Assembly (NCBI RefSeq): GCF_000092925.1
Contig: NC_014217.1
Span: 1,860,001-1,924,000 of the forward strand
From: Ancylobacter novellus DSM 506
Lineage (GTDB): Bacteria > Pseudomonadota > Alphaproteobacteria > Rhizobiales > Xanthobacteraceae
DNA length: 64,000 nt
Reading direction: 5' to 3'
How positions within the stretch are numbered: the stretch's first letter is position 1; each line of letters begins with the position of its first letter. The notes beneath the pieces were generated by a model, which saw only the letters and a program-made list of their open reading frames with translations, did no database searches and was not told the DNA's origin. Positions 1 to 10,088 of this stretch are shown one piece after another. A program made the position numbers and the translations under genes.

Positions 1-1163
1 TCGATCTGGTCGCGCGCCTGCACCAGATCGTCGCGCTGGGTGCGCAGTTCCTGCGTCATCTTGTTGAAGGTCTCGGCGAGGCTCGACAGGTCGCCCTCGG
101 CGCGGCGCACCGGCACCTCGACATAGAGGTTGCCGGCGGCGACGAGGTCGGCGGCGCCGATGAGGCGGCGGATCGGCGCCACCAGCCGATTAGCGAAATG
201 GATGCCGAGCCACACCGCGCAGAGCAGCACGGTGAGCGAGATCACCGCATAGAGCACGGCGAAGGCCACCTGCACGCCAACCCGCTGCTGTTCGAGATTG
301 CGGTAGTCGACGACGGCGGCCTGCGTCTCCTTGAGATAGTCGATCACCTTGGGGTCGACGGCGCGGGCGACGTAGAGATAGAGGTCGCCGAAATCCTTGA
401 GCGGGATGACCGCGCCGACATAGTCGGCGTCCCCCGGCAGATAGATGAGCGGCTGCTCCTCGGTGGCGTCCTTGAGTGCGAGGTTCGGCGGCACCACGAA
501 TTCGCGCCCGACCCGGATGGTGGCACGGTCAATGATCTGGAGATCGTGGTTGATGATCATCGCGGCGGGCAGCCCGCGCACCACCGCCTGCGCCGTCAGC
601 GCCTGGCGGAAGCGGCTACGGTCCTGGTCCCACAGCGGCCGGATGCGCTGGAGGTCGCGCGCCATGCCGAGGACGTCGCCGCGGATCGAATAGGCATGCT
701 CGCGCACATAGGTCTGGGCCACGGAGACGGCGTTGTCGACGATGGCCCGCGTGCGCACCGAGAACCAGCGGTCGAGGCCCTTGTCGAGCGTGATGCTGGC
801 GAGTACCGCGACGAGGATCGCCGGCACCACCGCGACGATGCCGAACAGCGCGACGACGCGCACATGCAGCCGCGCCGCCGCCCTGCCCCGTTTCCGGGCC
901 TTGACGATGCGCCAGACCTCGCGGCCGATGATGCCGACCAGCACCAGCGACATGAAGCCGTTGAGGCACAGGACGATGATGACCACGTCCTGCGAGGGCA
1001 CCAGTGGCGTGATGCCGATCAGGATGACGAAGCTCGCCAGCGCCATGAGCAGCGCCAGCAGCACCGCGAGCGGCGCCAGCCCCCACAGCGAGAAGCGGAA
1101 TCCCATCGCGCCGAGGTCCAGCGCGTCGTCCCTGTTCGGCCCGCGTGTCGAAGCGTCGCTCAT
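1..1163 (-). CDS. ntrY: NtrY, nitrogen-regulation sensor histidine kinase (partial, C-terminal part beyond window)
   Basis: Membrane sensor kinase that works with the response regulator NtrX. The start at 1163 is ATG and the frame stays open to base 1, so about 387 N-terminal residues are visible and the kinase core is missing. Three hydrophobic segments lie in the first 130 residues, followed by a roughly 170-residue periplasmic sensor region and a fourth transmembrane segment. A HAMP linker follows, containing ANRLVAPIRRLIGAADLVAAG. The gene lies 124 bases downstream of ntrC on the same strand, the usual ntrBC-ntrYX order of alphaproteobacteria, so ntrX should follow outside the window. The identification rests on topology and gene order. 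Confidence 0.9.
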   Translation of the reverse strand, partial: MSDASTRGPNRDDALDLGAMGFRFSLWGLAPLAVLLALLMALASFVILIGITPLVPSQDVVIIVLCLNGFMSLVLVGIIGREVWRIVKARKRGRAAARLHVRVVALFGIVAVVPAILVAVLASITLDKGLDRWFSVRTRAIVDNAVSVAQTYVREHAYSIRGDVLGMARDLQRIRPLWDQDRSRFRQALTAQAVVRGLPAAMIINHDLQIIDRATIRVGREFVVPPNLALKDATEEQPLIYLPGDADYVGAVIPLKDFGDLYLYVARAVDPKVIDYLKETQAAVVDYRNLEQQRVGVQVAFAVLYAVISLTVLLCAVWLGIHFANRLVAPIRRLIGAADLVAAGNLYVEVPVRRAEGDLSSLAETFNKMTQELRTQRDDLVQARDQI

Positions 1164-1287
1164 CGCTCACCAGTAGTGGCGGCCGAGAATCAGCGCGCCT
1201 CAGTGATGCAGTGATACGACACTGGTGCAAAAATGTGACATTGACGAACCGCCCCCGCCTTATTTCGCGGGGAACGGTCCCAATAAG

Positions 1288-2733
1288 TCACCGGCTGGTG
1301 CGGATTATCTGGATATCGAGGTCGCGGATCTTCTTGCGCAGCGTGTTGCGGTTGAGGCCCAGAAGCTCCGCGGCCTTGATCTGGTTGCCGCGCGTCGCCG
1401 CGAGCGCCGCGGAGAGCAGCGGATACTCCACATCCTTCAGGATGCGGTGATAGAGGCCGGGCGGCGGCAGGTTCTCACCGAAGCCGCCAAAATAGGTATT
1501 GAGGTGGCGCTCGACCGACGAGGACAGCGTCTCGTCCTGCCCGGTCTCCTCCGGCGCGTTGGTCGCGACCGGCGTCGACAGCTCCGCCTCGATGATCGAG
1601 CCGGTGATCACCTCCTGCGGATAGAGCGCGGCGAGGCGGCGGATCAGGTTCTCCAGCTCGCGCACGTTGCCGGGCCAGCGGTAGCGCTTCAGCCGGTCGA
1701 GCGCGGCGGCATCGATCTGCTTGCGCGGCAGCCCTTCCCGCTCGGCCTGGAGGAAGAAGTGGCGGGCGAGGTCCGGCACGTCCTCAGTGCGCTCGCGCAG
1801 CGGCGGCAGGCGCAGCGGCACGACGTTCAGGCGGAAGAACAGGTCCTCGCGGAACAGACCCTGCTGGATGAGGATGCGCAGGTCCTTGTTGGTGGCGGCG
1901 ACGATGCGCACGTCTGTCTTGATCGGGGTCCGCCCGCCGACCGTGGTGTACTCGCCCTGCTGGAGCACGCGCAGCAAGCGGGTCTGCGCCTCCATCGGCA
2001 TGTCGCCGATCTCATCGAGGAACAGCGTGCCGCTCTCGGCCTGCTCGAAGCGGCCGGCCGAGCGGGCATTGGCGCCGGTGAAGGCCCCCTTCTCATGGCC
2101 GAACAGCTCGGATTCGATGAGGTCGCGCGGGATCGCCGCCATGTTGATGGCGACGAACGGCCCGTTGCGGCGCTTGCCGTAGTCGTGCAGCGCGCGGGCG
2201 ACCAGTTCCTTGCCGGTGCCGCTCTCGCCGGCGATCATCACGGTGAGGTCGGTCTGCATCAGCCGCGCCAGCACGCGGTAGATGTCCTGCATCGCCGGCG
2301 AGCGGCCGACGAGCGGGATGTTGTCGGCGTCCTCGCCGAGAGTGCGCAGCGCGTTTTCCGGCTTTTTGGGCTCGGACAGCGCACGGCCGACGATGGAGAT
2401 CAGTTCCTTCAGGTCGAACGGCTTGGGCAGGTATTCATAGGCGCCCTTCTCCGAGGCGCGGATCGCCGTCATGAAGGTGTTCTGCGCGCTCATGACGATG
2501 ACCGGCAGCTCCGGGCGCACCTTCTTGATGCGCGGCAGCAGGTCGAAGGCGTTCTCGTCCGGCATCACCACGTCGGTGATGACCAGGTCACCATCGCCTT
2601 GGCTGACCCAGCGCCACAGCGTCGCCGCGTTGCCGCAGGAGCGCACCTCGTAGCCGGCGCGCGACAGGGCCTGATTGAGAACGGTGCGGATGGCGGCGTC
2701 GTCATCGGCAACGAGGATGCTTCCCGTCGGCAT
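1288..2733 (-). CDS. ntrC: NtrC (NR-I), sigma-54-dependent nitrogen response regulator
   Basis: Response regulator that is phosphorylated by NtrB and activates sigma-54 promoters under nitrogen limitation. It is 481 aa. The receiver domain (about 1-120) has the phosphoacceptor Asp54 in VITDVVMP. The central AAA+ domain shows Walker A GESGTGKE, the sigma-54 contact loop GAFTGA and Walker [10 protein letters not shown] Fis-type helix-turn-helix ends the protein. The ATG at 2733 is chosen because it opens the usual [12 protein letters not shown]-terminus. A TTG at 2745 overlapping the ntrB stop (TTGA) would add four residues and cannot be excluded. It is co-transcribed with ntrB, only 8 bases upstream. 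Confidence 0.97.
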   Translation of the reverse strand: MPTGSILVADDDAAIRTVLNQALSRAGYEVRSCGNAATLWRWVSQGDGDLVITDVVMPDENAFDLLPRIKKVRPELPVIVMSAQNTFMTAIRASEKGAYEYLPKPFDLKELISIVGRALSEPKKPENALRTLGEDADNIPLVGRSPAMQDIYRVLARLMQTDLTVMIAGESGTGKELVARALHDYGKRRNGPFVAINMAAIPRDLIESELFGHEKGAFTGANARSAGRFEQAESGTLFLDEIGDMPMEAQTRLLRVLQQGEYTTVGGRTPIKTDVRIVAATNKDLRILIQQGLFREDLFFRLNVVPLRLPPLRERTEDVPDLARHFFLQAEREGLPRKQIDAAALDRLKRYRWPGNVRELENLIRRLAALYPQEVITGSIIEAELSTPVATNAPEETGQDETLSSSVERHLNTYFGGFGENLPPPGLYHRILKDVEYPLLSAALAATRGNQIKAAELLGLNRNTLRKKIRDLDIQIIRTSR

Positions 2734-2741
2734 GGGCGTTC

Positions 2742-3872
2742 TCAACTCTTCTCGCTACCGCGGCTAGCGCGATACATGGGCATGAGGACACGGAAGGTGG
2801 TGCGGCGCGGCTGGCTGTCGCATTCGATGATGCCGCCATGGTCGCCCACGATCTTCGCCACCAGAGCGAGGCCGAGGCCTGTGCCGGTCGGCTTGGTGGT
2901 GACGAAGGGATCGAAGAGGTGGGGCATGAGATCCTCGGGCACGCCGGGACCATTGTCCTTCACGCAGAACTCCAGCGGCAGGCTCACCCGCGCCGGCGCG
3001 CCGGGCACCATGAGGCGCACGCCGGGACGGAAGGCGGTGGTGAGCTGGATCTCGCCATCGGGAGCATCGCCAATGGCTTCGGCGGCGTTCTTCACCAGAT
3101 TCAGGAACACCTGGACGAGCTGATCGCGGTTCGCCAGCACCGGCGGCAGCGAAGGATCGTATTCCTCGACGATGCGGATGTTGCGGGCGAAGCCCGAGCT
3201 CGCCAGCGTGCGCACATGGTCGAGCACGGCGTGGATGTTCACCGGCTCGCGCTCGATCGGCCGCTCGTCGGAGAACACTTCCATCCGGTCGACCAGCTTG
3301 ACGATGCGGTCGGCCTCGTCGGTGATCAGCCGGGTCAGCGAACGGTCGTCGTCGCTGGCGGAGAGCTCGAGGAGCTGCGCCGCGCCGCGAATGCCGGAGA
3401 GCGGGTTCTTGATCTCGTGCGCCAGCATGGAGGCGAGTGCGGTGACCGAGCGCGCCGCGCCGCGATGGGTGAGTTGACGGTCCATCTTGTCGGCGATGGT
3501 GCGCTCCTGGAGCATGATCACCACATGCCCCTGCACCTCGGGCAGCGGCGCGACATGAATGTCGACGATGCGCTCGCCGCCATTGCGCGGCGTGCCGAGA
3601 TCGACACGATACTCGTTCACCGCCGCGCCGCGCGTGCGCACCTGCTCGACCAGCGACAAGATCGGGCTGCCGAAGGGCACGAATTCCTGCAGCCGGTGGC
3701 GGGTCAGCACCGCCAGGGACGCCTCGAAGAAGGCTTCGGCCGCGACATTGGCGTCGACCAGCCGGTCGTCCTCCGCCACGGTGATGACCGGATGCGGCAG
3801 GGCGTTCACCACGGCTTCGGCGGTCGCGCTGCCGGCGCGTTCGCCGGAACGTTGCGAGGGGACCGAACTCAT
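2742..3872 (-). CDS. ntrB: NtrB (NR-II), nitrogen sensor histidine kinase/phosphatase
   Basis: Cytosolic two-component sensor that phosphorylates or dephosphorylates NtrC according to PII (GlnB) state. It is 376 aa with no membrane segment. An N-terminal PAS domain covers about 15-125. The H-box [18 protein letters not shown] carries phosphoacceptor His152. The HATPase domain has the N-box [10 protein letters not shown], the G1 box [10 protein letters not shown] and a G2 box around TGTGLGLA. The ATG at 3872 overlaps the dusB stop as ATGA, which favours this start over one five codons upstream and implies translational coupling. The dusB-ntrB-ntrC order is typical of rhizobia and relatives. 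Confidence 0.97.
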   Translation of the reverse strand: MSSVPSQRSGERAGSATAEAVVNALPHPVITVAEDDRLVDANVAAEAFFEASLAVLTRHRLQEFVPFGSPILSLVEQVRTRGAAVNEYRVDLGTPRNGGERIVDIHVAPLPEVQGHVVIMLQERTIADKMDRQLTHRGAARSVTALASMLAHEIKNPLSGIRGAAQLLELSASDDDRSLTRLITDEADRIVKLVDRMEVFSDERPIEREPVNIHAVLDHVRTLASSGFARNIRIVEEYDPSLPPVLANRDQLVQVFLNLVKNAAEAIGDAPDGEIQLTTAFRPGVRLMVPGAPARVSLPLEFCVKDNGPGVPEDLMPHLFDPFVTTKPTGTGLGLALVAKIVGDHGGIIECDSQPRRTTFRVLMPMYRASRGSEKS

Positions 3873-4900
3873 GCCGCGGCTCTCCATGCGAGGTCGTCAT
3901 AGGCGTCACGGATGCCGGCGATGACGCATGCCGGGTCTTCCAGCGTGAGCAGGCGCTGGCGCCAGCCCTTGGCCGCCTCGGGCGGCCGGCCGGCGCTCGC
4001 CGTGGCGGCGGCCAGAGACCAGCCGATATGCTTGCGGGCGCAGCGCATGCCGAGCTCACGGCCGTAATGGGTCAGCCAGCCCTCATAGAGCTCGACCAGC
4101 ACGTCGTGCTGCTCGTCGAGGCCGGGATCGGCCGGCGTGCGGCCGCTGCGCAGGCGCTCGACGACCTGGCCCGGAAACCAGGGCCGGCCCTGCGCGCCGC
4201 GGCCGATCATCAACCCGTCGGTGCCGGACGCCGCCAGCATGGCGGGCGCATCCTCGGCTTCGACGAGGTCGCCATTGGCGAGGACGGGAATGCTCACCGC
4301 CTGCTTCACCTGGCGGATCGCCGCCCAATCGGCCCGGCCGGTATAGAACTGGCAGCGCGTGCGGCCATGGATGGTGACGAGCTGCACGCCGATCGCCTCG
4401 GCGCGGCGGGCGAGCTCGGGAGCGACAAGCACATTGTCGTCCCAGCCGAGGCGGGTCTTCAGCGTCACCGGCACCTTCACCGCCGCCACCACCGATTCGA
4501 TGATCGATGTGGCGAGGTCGAGGTCGCGCAGCAGCGCCGAGCCCGCGAGGCCCGTCGTCACCCGCTTGGCCGGGCAGCCCATATTGATGTCGATGATGGC
4601 CGCCCCGGCGGCCTCCGCGATCCGTGCGGCGCGCGCCATGGAGGCCGGCTCGTTGCCGGCAAGCTGCACGGCGTGCAAGGCGACGCCCTCGCCTTCCGCC
4701 CGCAGCACCGTCTCCTCATGGCCGGTTTCCAGCGCGGCGGAAGCCACCATCTCGGACACGGCGAGGCTGGCACCGTAGCGTAGCGCCATGCGTCGCATGG
4801 GGGCATCCGTGATGCCGGCCATGGGCGCGAGCACGACGGCACCGGGCAGCGCGACCTTGCCGATTGTCAGATTCGCGGTGGCGGAAACGGAAAGGGTCAA
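3869..4900 (-). CDS. dusB: tRNA-dihydrouridine synthase B
   Basis: FMN enzyme that reduces a uridine of the tRNA D-loop to dihydrouridine. It is 343 aa, normal for the Dus family (older name NifR3). The FMN-binding start [13 protein letters not shown] is present, the catalytic cysteine is Cys109 in NMGCPAKRV, and the C-terminal half has ANGDL and [11 protein letters not shown]. It is the first gene of the dusB-ntrB-ntrC unit and its stop overlaps the ntrB start by four bases. A sigma-70-like promoter lies about 50 bases upstream. The operon probably couples tRNA modification and nitrogen control only by shared transcription, as in Rhodobacter and Rhizobium. Confidence 0.97.
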   Translation of the reverse strand: MTLSVSATANLTIGKVALPGAVVLAPMAGITDAPMRRMALRYGASLAVSEMVASAALETGHEETVLRAEGEGVALHAVQLAGNEPASMARAARIAEAAGAAIIDINMGCPAKRVTTGLAGSALLRDLDLATSIIESVVAAVKVPVTLKTRLGWDDNVLVAPELARRAEAIGVQLVTIHGRTRCQFYTGRADWAAIRQVKQAVSIPVLANGDLVEAEDAPAMLAASGTDGLMIGRGAQGRPWFPGQVVERLRSGRTPADPGLDEQHDVLVELYEGWLTHYGRELGMRCARKHIGWSLAAATASAGRPPEAAKGWRQRLLTLEDPACVIAGIRDAYDDLAWRAAA

Positions 4901-4949
4901 ACGGTGATCACTCGATGCACATTAAATGAGCCCGACCGGCTGTGCCTAT

Positions 4950-4977
4950 ATAATAGCCACGCCGCGACCGTCATCAA
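4950..4977 (-). promoter_or_regulatory. Sigma-70-like promoter for dusB-ntrB-ntrC
   Basis: On the minus strand a TTGATG box (4977-4972) is followed by a 16-base spacer and TATTAT (4955-4950). This predicts a start near 4943 and a leader of about 40 bases before the dusB ATG. The region is much more A+T-rich than its surroundings. No sigma-54 -24/-12 element was seen here. Confidence 0.5.
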
Positions 4978-5005
4978 CCCTTCTGTATGGCTTATGCCAA
5001 ATCTT

Positions 5006-5034
5006 TTGCAATTAGGGGCCGCTTTTGCGCTAAA
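5006..5034 (+). promoter_or_regulatory. Possible promoter for ispDF
   Basis: TTGCAA (5006-5011) and GCTAAA (5029-5034) are separated by 17 bases and lie in the divergent dusB/ispDF gap. The match to the -10 consensus is modest, so this is a weak prediction. Confidence 0.3.
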
Positions 5035-5099
5035 CGGGACGCGAGGGCAAGGCTTTGCTGCTGAAGCGGCAGTCAGCGGATGAACGGGTGCATACGGAC

Positions 5100-6263
5100 A
5101 TGCGGACGGACGTGATCGTGGTCGCGGCAGGGCGCGGCCAAAGAGCGGGCGACGGCATGCCGAAGCAGTACCGCACGGTGGGCGGCGAGCCGGTGCTTCG
5201 CCGCACCCTCGCCCGCTTCCTCGGCCAGCCGGGCATCCGTTTCGTGCAACCGGTGATTTCACCCGACCATGTCGAGCTCTGCGCCTCCATCGTCGCCGGG
5301 CTTCCCGGCGTACTGCCGCCCGTTGCTGGCGGCGCGACGCGGCAGGCCTCGGTGCGGGCGGGGCTGGAGGCGCTCGCGGGCGACCCGCCCGACCTCGTGC
5401 TGATCCATGATGCCGCACGACCTTTCGTCTCAGCGCGCCTCGTCGCCGACGCCATCGCGACCGCCGCGGAGCATGGCGCGGCCGTGCCGGCGCTGCCGCT
5501 GGTCGACACGATCAAGGCGCTCTCCGCGCCGGGCTTCGTCGCCACCGGACCGGACCGCGACCGCATCCGCAGCGTGCAGACGCCGCAATCCTTCCGCTAC
5601 GATCTTATCCTTGCCGCGCACCGCGCGCAGGCCGACGCCGGCGACCTCACCGACGACGCCGCAGTGGCGGAAGCCGCCGGCCATCGGGTCGCGACCTTCC
5701 CCGGCGACCCCGCCAACGTCAAACTCACCACGCCTGAGGATTTCGTGACCGCCGAACGCAACGCCGCCGCCCTCGTCGATATCCGCACCTCGACCGGCTT
5801 CGACGTCCACGCCTTCGGGCCGGGCGACCATGTGTGGCTCGGCGGCGTGCGCATCCCGCACGAATTCGGCCTCTCCGGCCATTCGGACGCCGACGTGGTG
5901 CTGCACGCGCTCACCGACGCGCTTCTGGGCACCATCGGTAGCGCCGATATCGGCCACCATTTCCCGCCCTCCGACCCGCAATGGAAGGGCGCAGCCTCCG
6001 ACCGCTTCCTCGCCCATGCGGCGGCGCTGGTACGCGAGGCCGGCGGACGGATCGCCCATCTCGATGCCACCGTCATCTGCGAGGCGCCGAAGATCGGCCC
6101 GCACCGCGAGGCGATGCGTGAGAGGATCGCCGAGATTGCCGGCATCCCGGTGGCGCGCGTCAGCGTCAAGGCGACGACCAGCGAACGGCTCGGCTTCACC
6201 GGCCGGCGCGAGGGCATCGCCGCGCTGGCGGCGGCGACCGTGCGCCTGCCCTGGGTGGATTGA
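5100..6263 (+). CDS. ispDF: IspDF, bifunctional MEP-pathway enzyme
   Basis: A fusion of 2-C-methyl-D-erythritol 4-phosphate cytidylyltransferase (IspD) and 2-C-methyl-D-erythritol 2,4-cyclodiphosphate synthase (IspF), steps three and five of isoprenoid precursor synthesis. It is 387 aa. The IspD half (about 1-220) has the CTP loop [19 protein letters not shown]. The IspF half begins near 228 with [11 protein letters not shown], whose Asp235 and His237 are the expected metal ligands, and continues with [18 protein letters not shown]. The ATG at 5100 begins directly at the cytidylyltransferase strand; a TTG at 5055 would add 15 unrelated residues. The fused form is common in alphaproteobacteria. 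The downstream cinA gene follows after 9 bases. Confidence 0.97.
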   Translation: MRTDVIVVAAGRGQRAGDGMPKQYRTVGGEPVLRRTLARFLGQPGIRFVQPVISPDHVELCASIVAGLPGVLPPVAGGATRQASVRAGLEALAGDPPDLVLIHDAARPFVSARLVADAIATAAEHGAAVPALPLVDTIKALSAPGFVATGPDRDRIRSVQTPQSFRYDLILAAHRAQADAGDLTDDAAVAEAAGHRVATFPGDPANVKLTTPEDFVTAERNAAALVDIRTSTGFDVHAFGPGDHVWLGGVRIPHEFGLSGHSDADVVLHALTDALLGTIGSADIGHHFPPSDPQWKGAASDRFLAHAAALVREAGGRIAHLDATVICEAPKIGPHREAMRERIAEIAGIPVARVSVKATTSERLGFTGRREGIAALAAATVRLPWVD

Positions 6264-6272
6264 GGGGAACGC

Positions 6273-6788
6273 ATGAACGAGCTGGCCGACGCCATCGAAC
6301 TCCAGGCCATCCGCGTGCTGGATCTGTGCCGCGCACGCGGCCTCACCGTCGCCACCGCCGAATCCTGCACCGGCGGGCTGGTGGCCGGCGCGCTGACCGA
6401 CATCGCCGGCTCCTCCGACGTGGTCGACCGCGGCTTCGTCACCTATTCCAACGCCGCGAAGATGCAGGTACTCGGCGTCTCGGCGGACACGCTACGGGCG
6501 CATGGCGCGGTGAGCGAGGAGACGGCGCGCGAAATGGTCGCCGGGCTGATCCGCGTGGCGAAGACCTCGCTCGGCGTGTCGATCACCGGCGTCGCAGGGC
6601 CGGGTGGCGGATCAGCGGAAAAGCCGGTCGGCCTCGTGCTCTTCGCGGCGCAGAACGCCAAGGGCGAGATCATCGTGCGTCGCGAGGTCTTCGCCGATCA
6701 GGATCGCGCCGGCGTGCGGCGTCTTTCTGTGCTGACCGCGCTCGCCATGTTGTCGGAGCTGGCGGCTCAGGCCCCCGTCACACGCTGA
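6273..6788 (+). CDS. CinA-family nicotinamide-nucleotide amidohydrolase
   Basis: Stand-alone CinA C-terminal (PncC) domain of 171 aa, expected to deamidate nicotinamide mononucleotide to nicotinic acid mononucleotide. Typical motifs are TVATAESCTGGLVAGALTD, FVTYSNAAK and SITGVAGPGGGS. The N-terminal CinA/molybdopterin-like domain of full-length CinA is absent, which is normal for this subfamily. It lies 9 bases after ispDF and is probably co-transcribed with it. Its last 22 bases overlap the tail of the convergent RatA-like gene. Confidence 0.93.
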   Translation: MNELADAIELQAIRVLDLCRARGLTVATAESCTGGLVAGALTDIAGSSDVVDRGFVTYSNAAKMQVLGVSADTLRAHGAVSEETAREMVAGLIRVAKTSLGVSITGVAGPGGGSAEKPVGLVLFAAQNAKGEIIVRREVFADQDRAGVRRLSVLTALAMLSELAAQAPVTR

Positions 6789-7237
6789 CGCCCATACACC
6801 TCGTCCGCCCGCGCCTCGAAGGCGTCGGCAAAGCGGCGGAAGGCGGCATCGAACATTGCGCCCATCAACAGGCCGAGCGTACGCGAGCGGAACTCGTAGG
6901 AGATGAAGAACTCCACGTGGCAGGCGCGCTCAAGCTCCGGATTGAAGCTCCAGCGGTTCTCCAGCCGGCTGAACGGGCCGTCGAGATATTCCACCGTGAT
7001 CGCCAGGCGCGGACGGTCGAGCGTCACGCGGCTGGTGAAGCTCTCGCGGAACATCTTGTAGGCGACGCTCATATCGGCGACGAGGATGTCCACCCCCTCC
7101 CCGCTCGCCACCTTCCGGCGCACGCGCAGGCTCTCGCAGAGCGGCACGAATTCCGGGTAGCGCTCGACATCCGCCACCAGCTCGAACATGTCCGTCGCCG
7201 AGTGGCGGACGTGCCGCTTGTTGCGGAAGGAGGGCAT
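6767..7237 (-). CDS. RatA/Coq10-like START-domain protein
   Basis: A 156-residue SRPBCC/START-like protein of the family that includes Coq10, a ubiquinone-binding protein needed for respiration, and E. coli RatA, described as a ribosome-association inhibitor. Visible family features are the N-terminal HSATDMFELVADVERYPEF and the later FSRLENRW. In alphaproteobacteria the gene regularly sits beside lipA, as here: only 3 bases separate it from the lipA stop. A coenzyme Q-handling role is the more likely one; binding of a lipid quinone is inferred from the family only. Confidence 0.88.
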   Translation of the reverse strand: MPSFRNKRHVRHSATDMFELVADVERYPEFVPLCESLRVRRKVASGEGVDILVADMSVAYKMFRESFTSRVTLDRPRLAITVEYLDGPFSRLENRWSFNPELERACHVEFFISYEFRSRTLGLLMGAMFDAAFRRFADAFEARADEVYGRQRVTGA

Positions 7238-7240
7238 CGC

Positions 7241-8218
7241 TCAGACGGGGACCAGCGTCGAACCGAGCTTGGCTTCCCGCGCCGCCCGCAGCCGGGCGAA
7301 GTCCTCGCCGGCATGGTGCGAGGAGCGCGTCAGCGGGCTCGACGAGACCATGAGGAAGCCCTTGGCATAGGCGATGGTCTCGTAGGACTTGAACTCCTCC
7401 GGCGTGATGAAACCCATCACCGGATGGTGCTTGCGGGTCGGCTGCAGGTACTGGCCGATGGTCATGAAGTCGATCTCGGCCGAGCGCAGGTCGTCCATCA
7501 GCTGGAGCACCTCGTTCCTGACCTCGCCGAGGCCGACCATGATGCCGGACTTGGTGAAGATGGTCGGGTCGAGCTCCTTCACCCGCTGCAGCAGGCGCAG
7601 CGAATGGAAGTAGCGCGCGCCGGGGCGGACCTTGAGGTAGAGCGAGGGCACGCATTCGAGATTGTGGTTGAACACGTCGGGCCGCGCCTCGACCACCACT
7701 TCGAGCGCGCCGTCCTTGCGCAGGAAGTCGGGGGTCAGCACCTCGATGGTGGTGCCGGGGCTGGTGGCGCGGATCGCGCGGATGGTGCGGGCGAAATGCT
7801 CGGCGCCGCCATCGGCGAGGTCGTCGCGGTCGACCGAGGTGACGACGACATGCTCCAGCCCGAGCCGGGCGACGGCGTCCGCCACCTTCTGCGGTTCGTC
7901 CTCATCGAGCGCGCCGGGCATGCCGGTGCGCACGTTGCAGAAGGCGCAAGCCCGCGTGCAGGTGTCGCCCATGATCATGAAGGTGGCGTGCTTCTTCTGC
8001 CAACACTCGCCGATATTCGGGCAGCTCGCCTCCTCGCAGACAGTGACGAGGCCGCCGGCGCGCACGATGTTCGCCGTCTCCTGCCAGGCGGGGTTGCCGG
8101 GTGCGCGGACGCGAATCCAGTCCGGCTTCTTCAGCACTGGCGTCTCGGCACGCTTCACCTTCTCCGGGTGACGCGGCTTCTCGAGGGCACGGTTGAGGGT
8201 GTTGAGGACGACGACCAT
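7241..8218 (-). CDS. lipA: Lipoyl synthase
   Basis: Radical-SAM enzyme that inserts two sulfur atoms into protein-bound octanoyl chains to form lipoyl groups. It is 325 aa. The auxiliary cluster cysteines are Cys61, Cys66 and Cys72 in [13 protein letters not shown], and the radical-SAM cluster cysteines are Cys87, Cys91 and Cys94 in CTRACAFC. It lies on the same strand as the pyruvate dehydrogenase genes whose E1-beta and E2 lipoyl domains need this cofactor. Transcription probably continues into the RatA/Coq10-like gene. Confidence 0.98.
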   Translation of the reverse strand: MVVVLNTLNRALEKPRHPEKVKRAETPVLKKPDWIRVRAPGNPAWQETANIVRAGGLVTVCEEASCPNIGECWQKKHATFMIMGDTCTRACAFCNVRTGMPGALDEDEPQKVADAVARLGLEHVVVTSVDRDDLADGGAEHFARTIRAIRATSPGTTIEVLTPDFLRKDGALEVVVEARPDVFNHNLECVPSLYLKVRPGARYFHSLRLLQRVKELDPTIFTKSGIMVGLGEVRNEVLQLMDDLRSAEIDFMTIGQYLQPTRKHHPVMGFITPEEFKSYETIAYAKGFLMVSSSPLTRSSHHAGEDFARLRAAREAKLGSTLVPV

Positions 8219-8339
8219 TCGCTTTCCGCTGGCTGCGCTGCGCTCTAGGCGCGAGCCGGTTGCCCCACAGTTAAGCCTCGTCCGGCGGCTGCGAAAGAGC
8301 CCCGCTCACGCACCCGTCCCGTGCGGGACGCATGACGGA

Positions 8340-8618
8340 TTACCGCCCGCGGACCTTGCGCCAGATGAACAGCACGATGATCGCGCCCACCGCCGCCGCG
8401 ATCAGCGTGCGGAAGAAGCCGAACACCGGGATCGCCGCCATCTCCGCCAGATACTTGCCGACGAAAGCACCGATCAGACCGAAGATGAGGTTGGCGATGA
8501 GGCCGTGATCGCTTTCCGTCACCCGTTCGGCGATCCAGCCCGCGAGCAGGCCGATGATGATCATGGTGAACCAGCCGACGCCCGGCTCGTTCAAGGCGGA
8601 ATAGACCTGTCCGTCCAT
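8340..8618 (-). CDS. GlsB/YeaQ/YmgE-family small membrane protein
   Basis: A 92-residue integral membrane protein with three hydrophobic segments (about 16-30, 40-60 and 67-86). Glycine-rich stretches such as IIIGLLAGWIAE and LIFGLIGAFVGKYL are typical of the transglycosylase-associated/GlsB family (Pfam Transgly_assoc). Members are often stress-induced and the biochemical role is unknown. It lies between lpdA (42 bases away) and lipA (121 bases away), all on the minus strand. Confidence 0.85.
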   Translation of the reverse strand: MDGQVYSALNEPGVGWFTMIIIGLLAGWIAERVTESDHGLIANLIFGLIGAFVGKYLAEMAAIPVFGFFRTLIAAAVGAIIVLFIWRKVRGR

Positions 8619-8660
8619 CTTCAGGCTCCTGCCCCGTGCGGGCCGCCGTTACAACCCAGC

Positions 8661-10079
8661 CTAGATATGGATGGCGCGCCCATAAGCGGCGAGCACGCTC
8701 TCATGCATGGTCTCAGAAACCGTCGGGTGCGGGAAGACCGCGTTGATCAGCTCCGCCTCGGTGGTCTCCAGATTCATCGCCAGCACGAAACCCTGGATCA
8801 GCTCGGTGACCTCGGCGCCGACGAGATGCGCGCCGAGAAGCTGCCCGGTCTTGGCGTCGAAGATGGTCTTCACCAGTCCCTCGGATTCGCCGAGCGCCAC
8901 CGCCTTGCCGTTGCCGATGAAGGGAAAGCGGCCGACCTTGATGTCATAGCCGGCTTCCTTGGCCTTCTTCTCGGTGAGGCCGACGGACGCGACCTGCGGC
9001 ATGCAATAGGTGCAGCCCGGCACCATCAGCTTGTCCATGGCGTGCGGGTGCTTGCCGGCAATGGCCTCGACACAGATCACGCCCTCATGCTCGGCCTTGT
9101 GCGCCAGCATGGGCGGGCCGGCGACGTCGCCGATGGCCCAGATGCCCGGCACATTGGTGCGGCACAGGCCGTCGATGACGACGCAGCCGCGGTCGGTCTT
9201 CACGCCGAGCTTCTCCAGGCCGAGATTCTCGATATTGCCGACGACGCCGACCGCCGAGATCAGCCGGTCGGCGGTGATGTTCTGCACCTTGCCGTCCGCG
9301 GTCTCGACCGTGGCGGTGACGCTGTCGGCGGCCTTGGTGACCTTCGACACCTTGGCGCCGGTGAGGATCTTGATGCCCTGCTTCTCGAAGCGCTTGCGGG
9401 CGTGCTCGGCGATCTCCTCGTCCTCGACGGGGAGGATCTGCGGCAGCAGCTCGACGATGGTCACGTCCGAGCCCATCGCCTTGTAGAAGGAGGCGAACTC
9501 CACGCCGATGGCGCCCGAACCCATGATCAGCAACGACTTCGGCACGCTCGCCGGGGCGAGCGCCTCGAAATAGGTCCAGATCAATTTCTTGTCCGGTTCG
9601 ATGCCGGGGAGGACGCGCGGGCGGGCGCCGGTGGCGATGACGATGTTCTTCGCCTTGTATTCGCCAGGCGCCAGCGCGCCTTTGGGCGCCGGTTCGGTGG
9701 TGGCAGAAACGGTGACATTGCCGGGGGCAGTGATGGTGGCATTGCCCCAGATGACATCGACCTTGTTCTTCTTGAGCAGGAAGCCGACGCCGTTGCTCAT
9801 CTGCGCGGCGATGCCGCGCGAGCGCTTCACCACGCCGGCGATGTCGACGCCGGTCTTCTCGGCGACCAGGCCGTAATCCTTGGCGTGCTCGATGTAGTGG
9901 ATGATCTCGGCCGAGCGCAGCAGCGCCTTGGCCGGGATGCAGCCCCAATTCGGGCAGATGCCGCCGACATAGGAGCGCTCGACGACGCCGACCTTTAGGC
10001 CGAGCTGGGCGGCGCGGATGGCGCCGACATAGCCGCCGGGGCCGGAGCCGATGATGAGAACGTCGTAGGTGTCTGCCAT
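8661..10079 (-). CDS. lpdA: Dihydrolipoyl dehydrogenase (E3)
   Basis: FAD enzyme that reoxidises the dihydrolipoyl groups of the pyruvate dehydrogenase complex and makes NADH. It is 472 aa. The FAD loop GSGPGG is at 11-16. The redox-active pair is Cys42 and Cys47 in GGICPNWGCIPAKAL. The C-terminal dimerisation domain carries FPHPTVSETMHES with the catalytic His-Glu pair. The ICPNWGC variant, instead of the common TCLNVGC, is usual for PDH-linked E3 of alphaproteobacteria. It is the last gene of the pdh operon, 9 bases after pdhC. Confidence 0.98.
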   Translation of the reverse strand: MADTYDVLIIGSGPGGYVGAIRAAQLGLKVGVVERSYVGGICPNWGCIPAKALLRSAEIIHYIEHAKDYGLVAEKTGVDIAGVVKRSRGIAAQMSNGVGFLLKKNKVDVIWGNATITAPGNVTVSATTEPAPKGALAPGEYKAKNIVIATGARPRVLPGIEPDKKLIWTYFEALAPASVPKSLLIMGSGAIGVEFASFYKAMGSDVTIVELLPQILPVEDEEIAEHARKRFEKQGIKILTGAKVSKVTKAADSVTATVETADGKVQNITADRLISAVGVVGNIENLGLEKLGVKTDRGCVVIDGLCRTNVPGIWAIGDVAGPPMLAHKAEHEGVICVEAIAGKHPHAMDKLMVPGCTYCMPQVASVGLTEKKAKEAGYDIKVGRFPFIGNGKAVALGESEGLVKTIFDAKTGQLLGAHLVGAEVTELIQGFVLAMNLETTEAELINAVFPHPTVSETMHESVLAAYGRAIHI

Positions 10080-10088
10080 GATCGTTCC

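Noticed and set aside
198..1214. Open frame of 338 codons on the plus strand
   Set aside because: It is the antisense of ntrY; its protein is rich in His, Arg, Asp and Glu with no domain, a usual artefact in G+C-rich genomes.
1210..1245. Sigma-54-like promoter (TGTCAC, then TTTTTGCA) before ntrY on the minus strand
   Set aside because: The -24 box has GT in place of GG and the spacing between the two elements is one base too short for a sigma-54 promoter.
5055..5099. TTG start giving a longer IspDF
   Set aside because: The added 15 residues have no family match, and the ATG at 5100 begins directly at the conserved cytidylyltransferase strand.
8219..8339. GTCCCG/CGGGAC hairpin between the GlsB-type gene and lipA
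   Set aside because: The loop would be only two bases and no T-run follows, so it is not a credible terminator.
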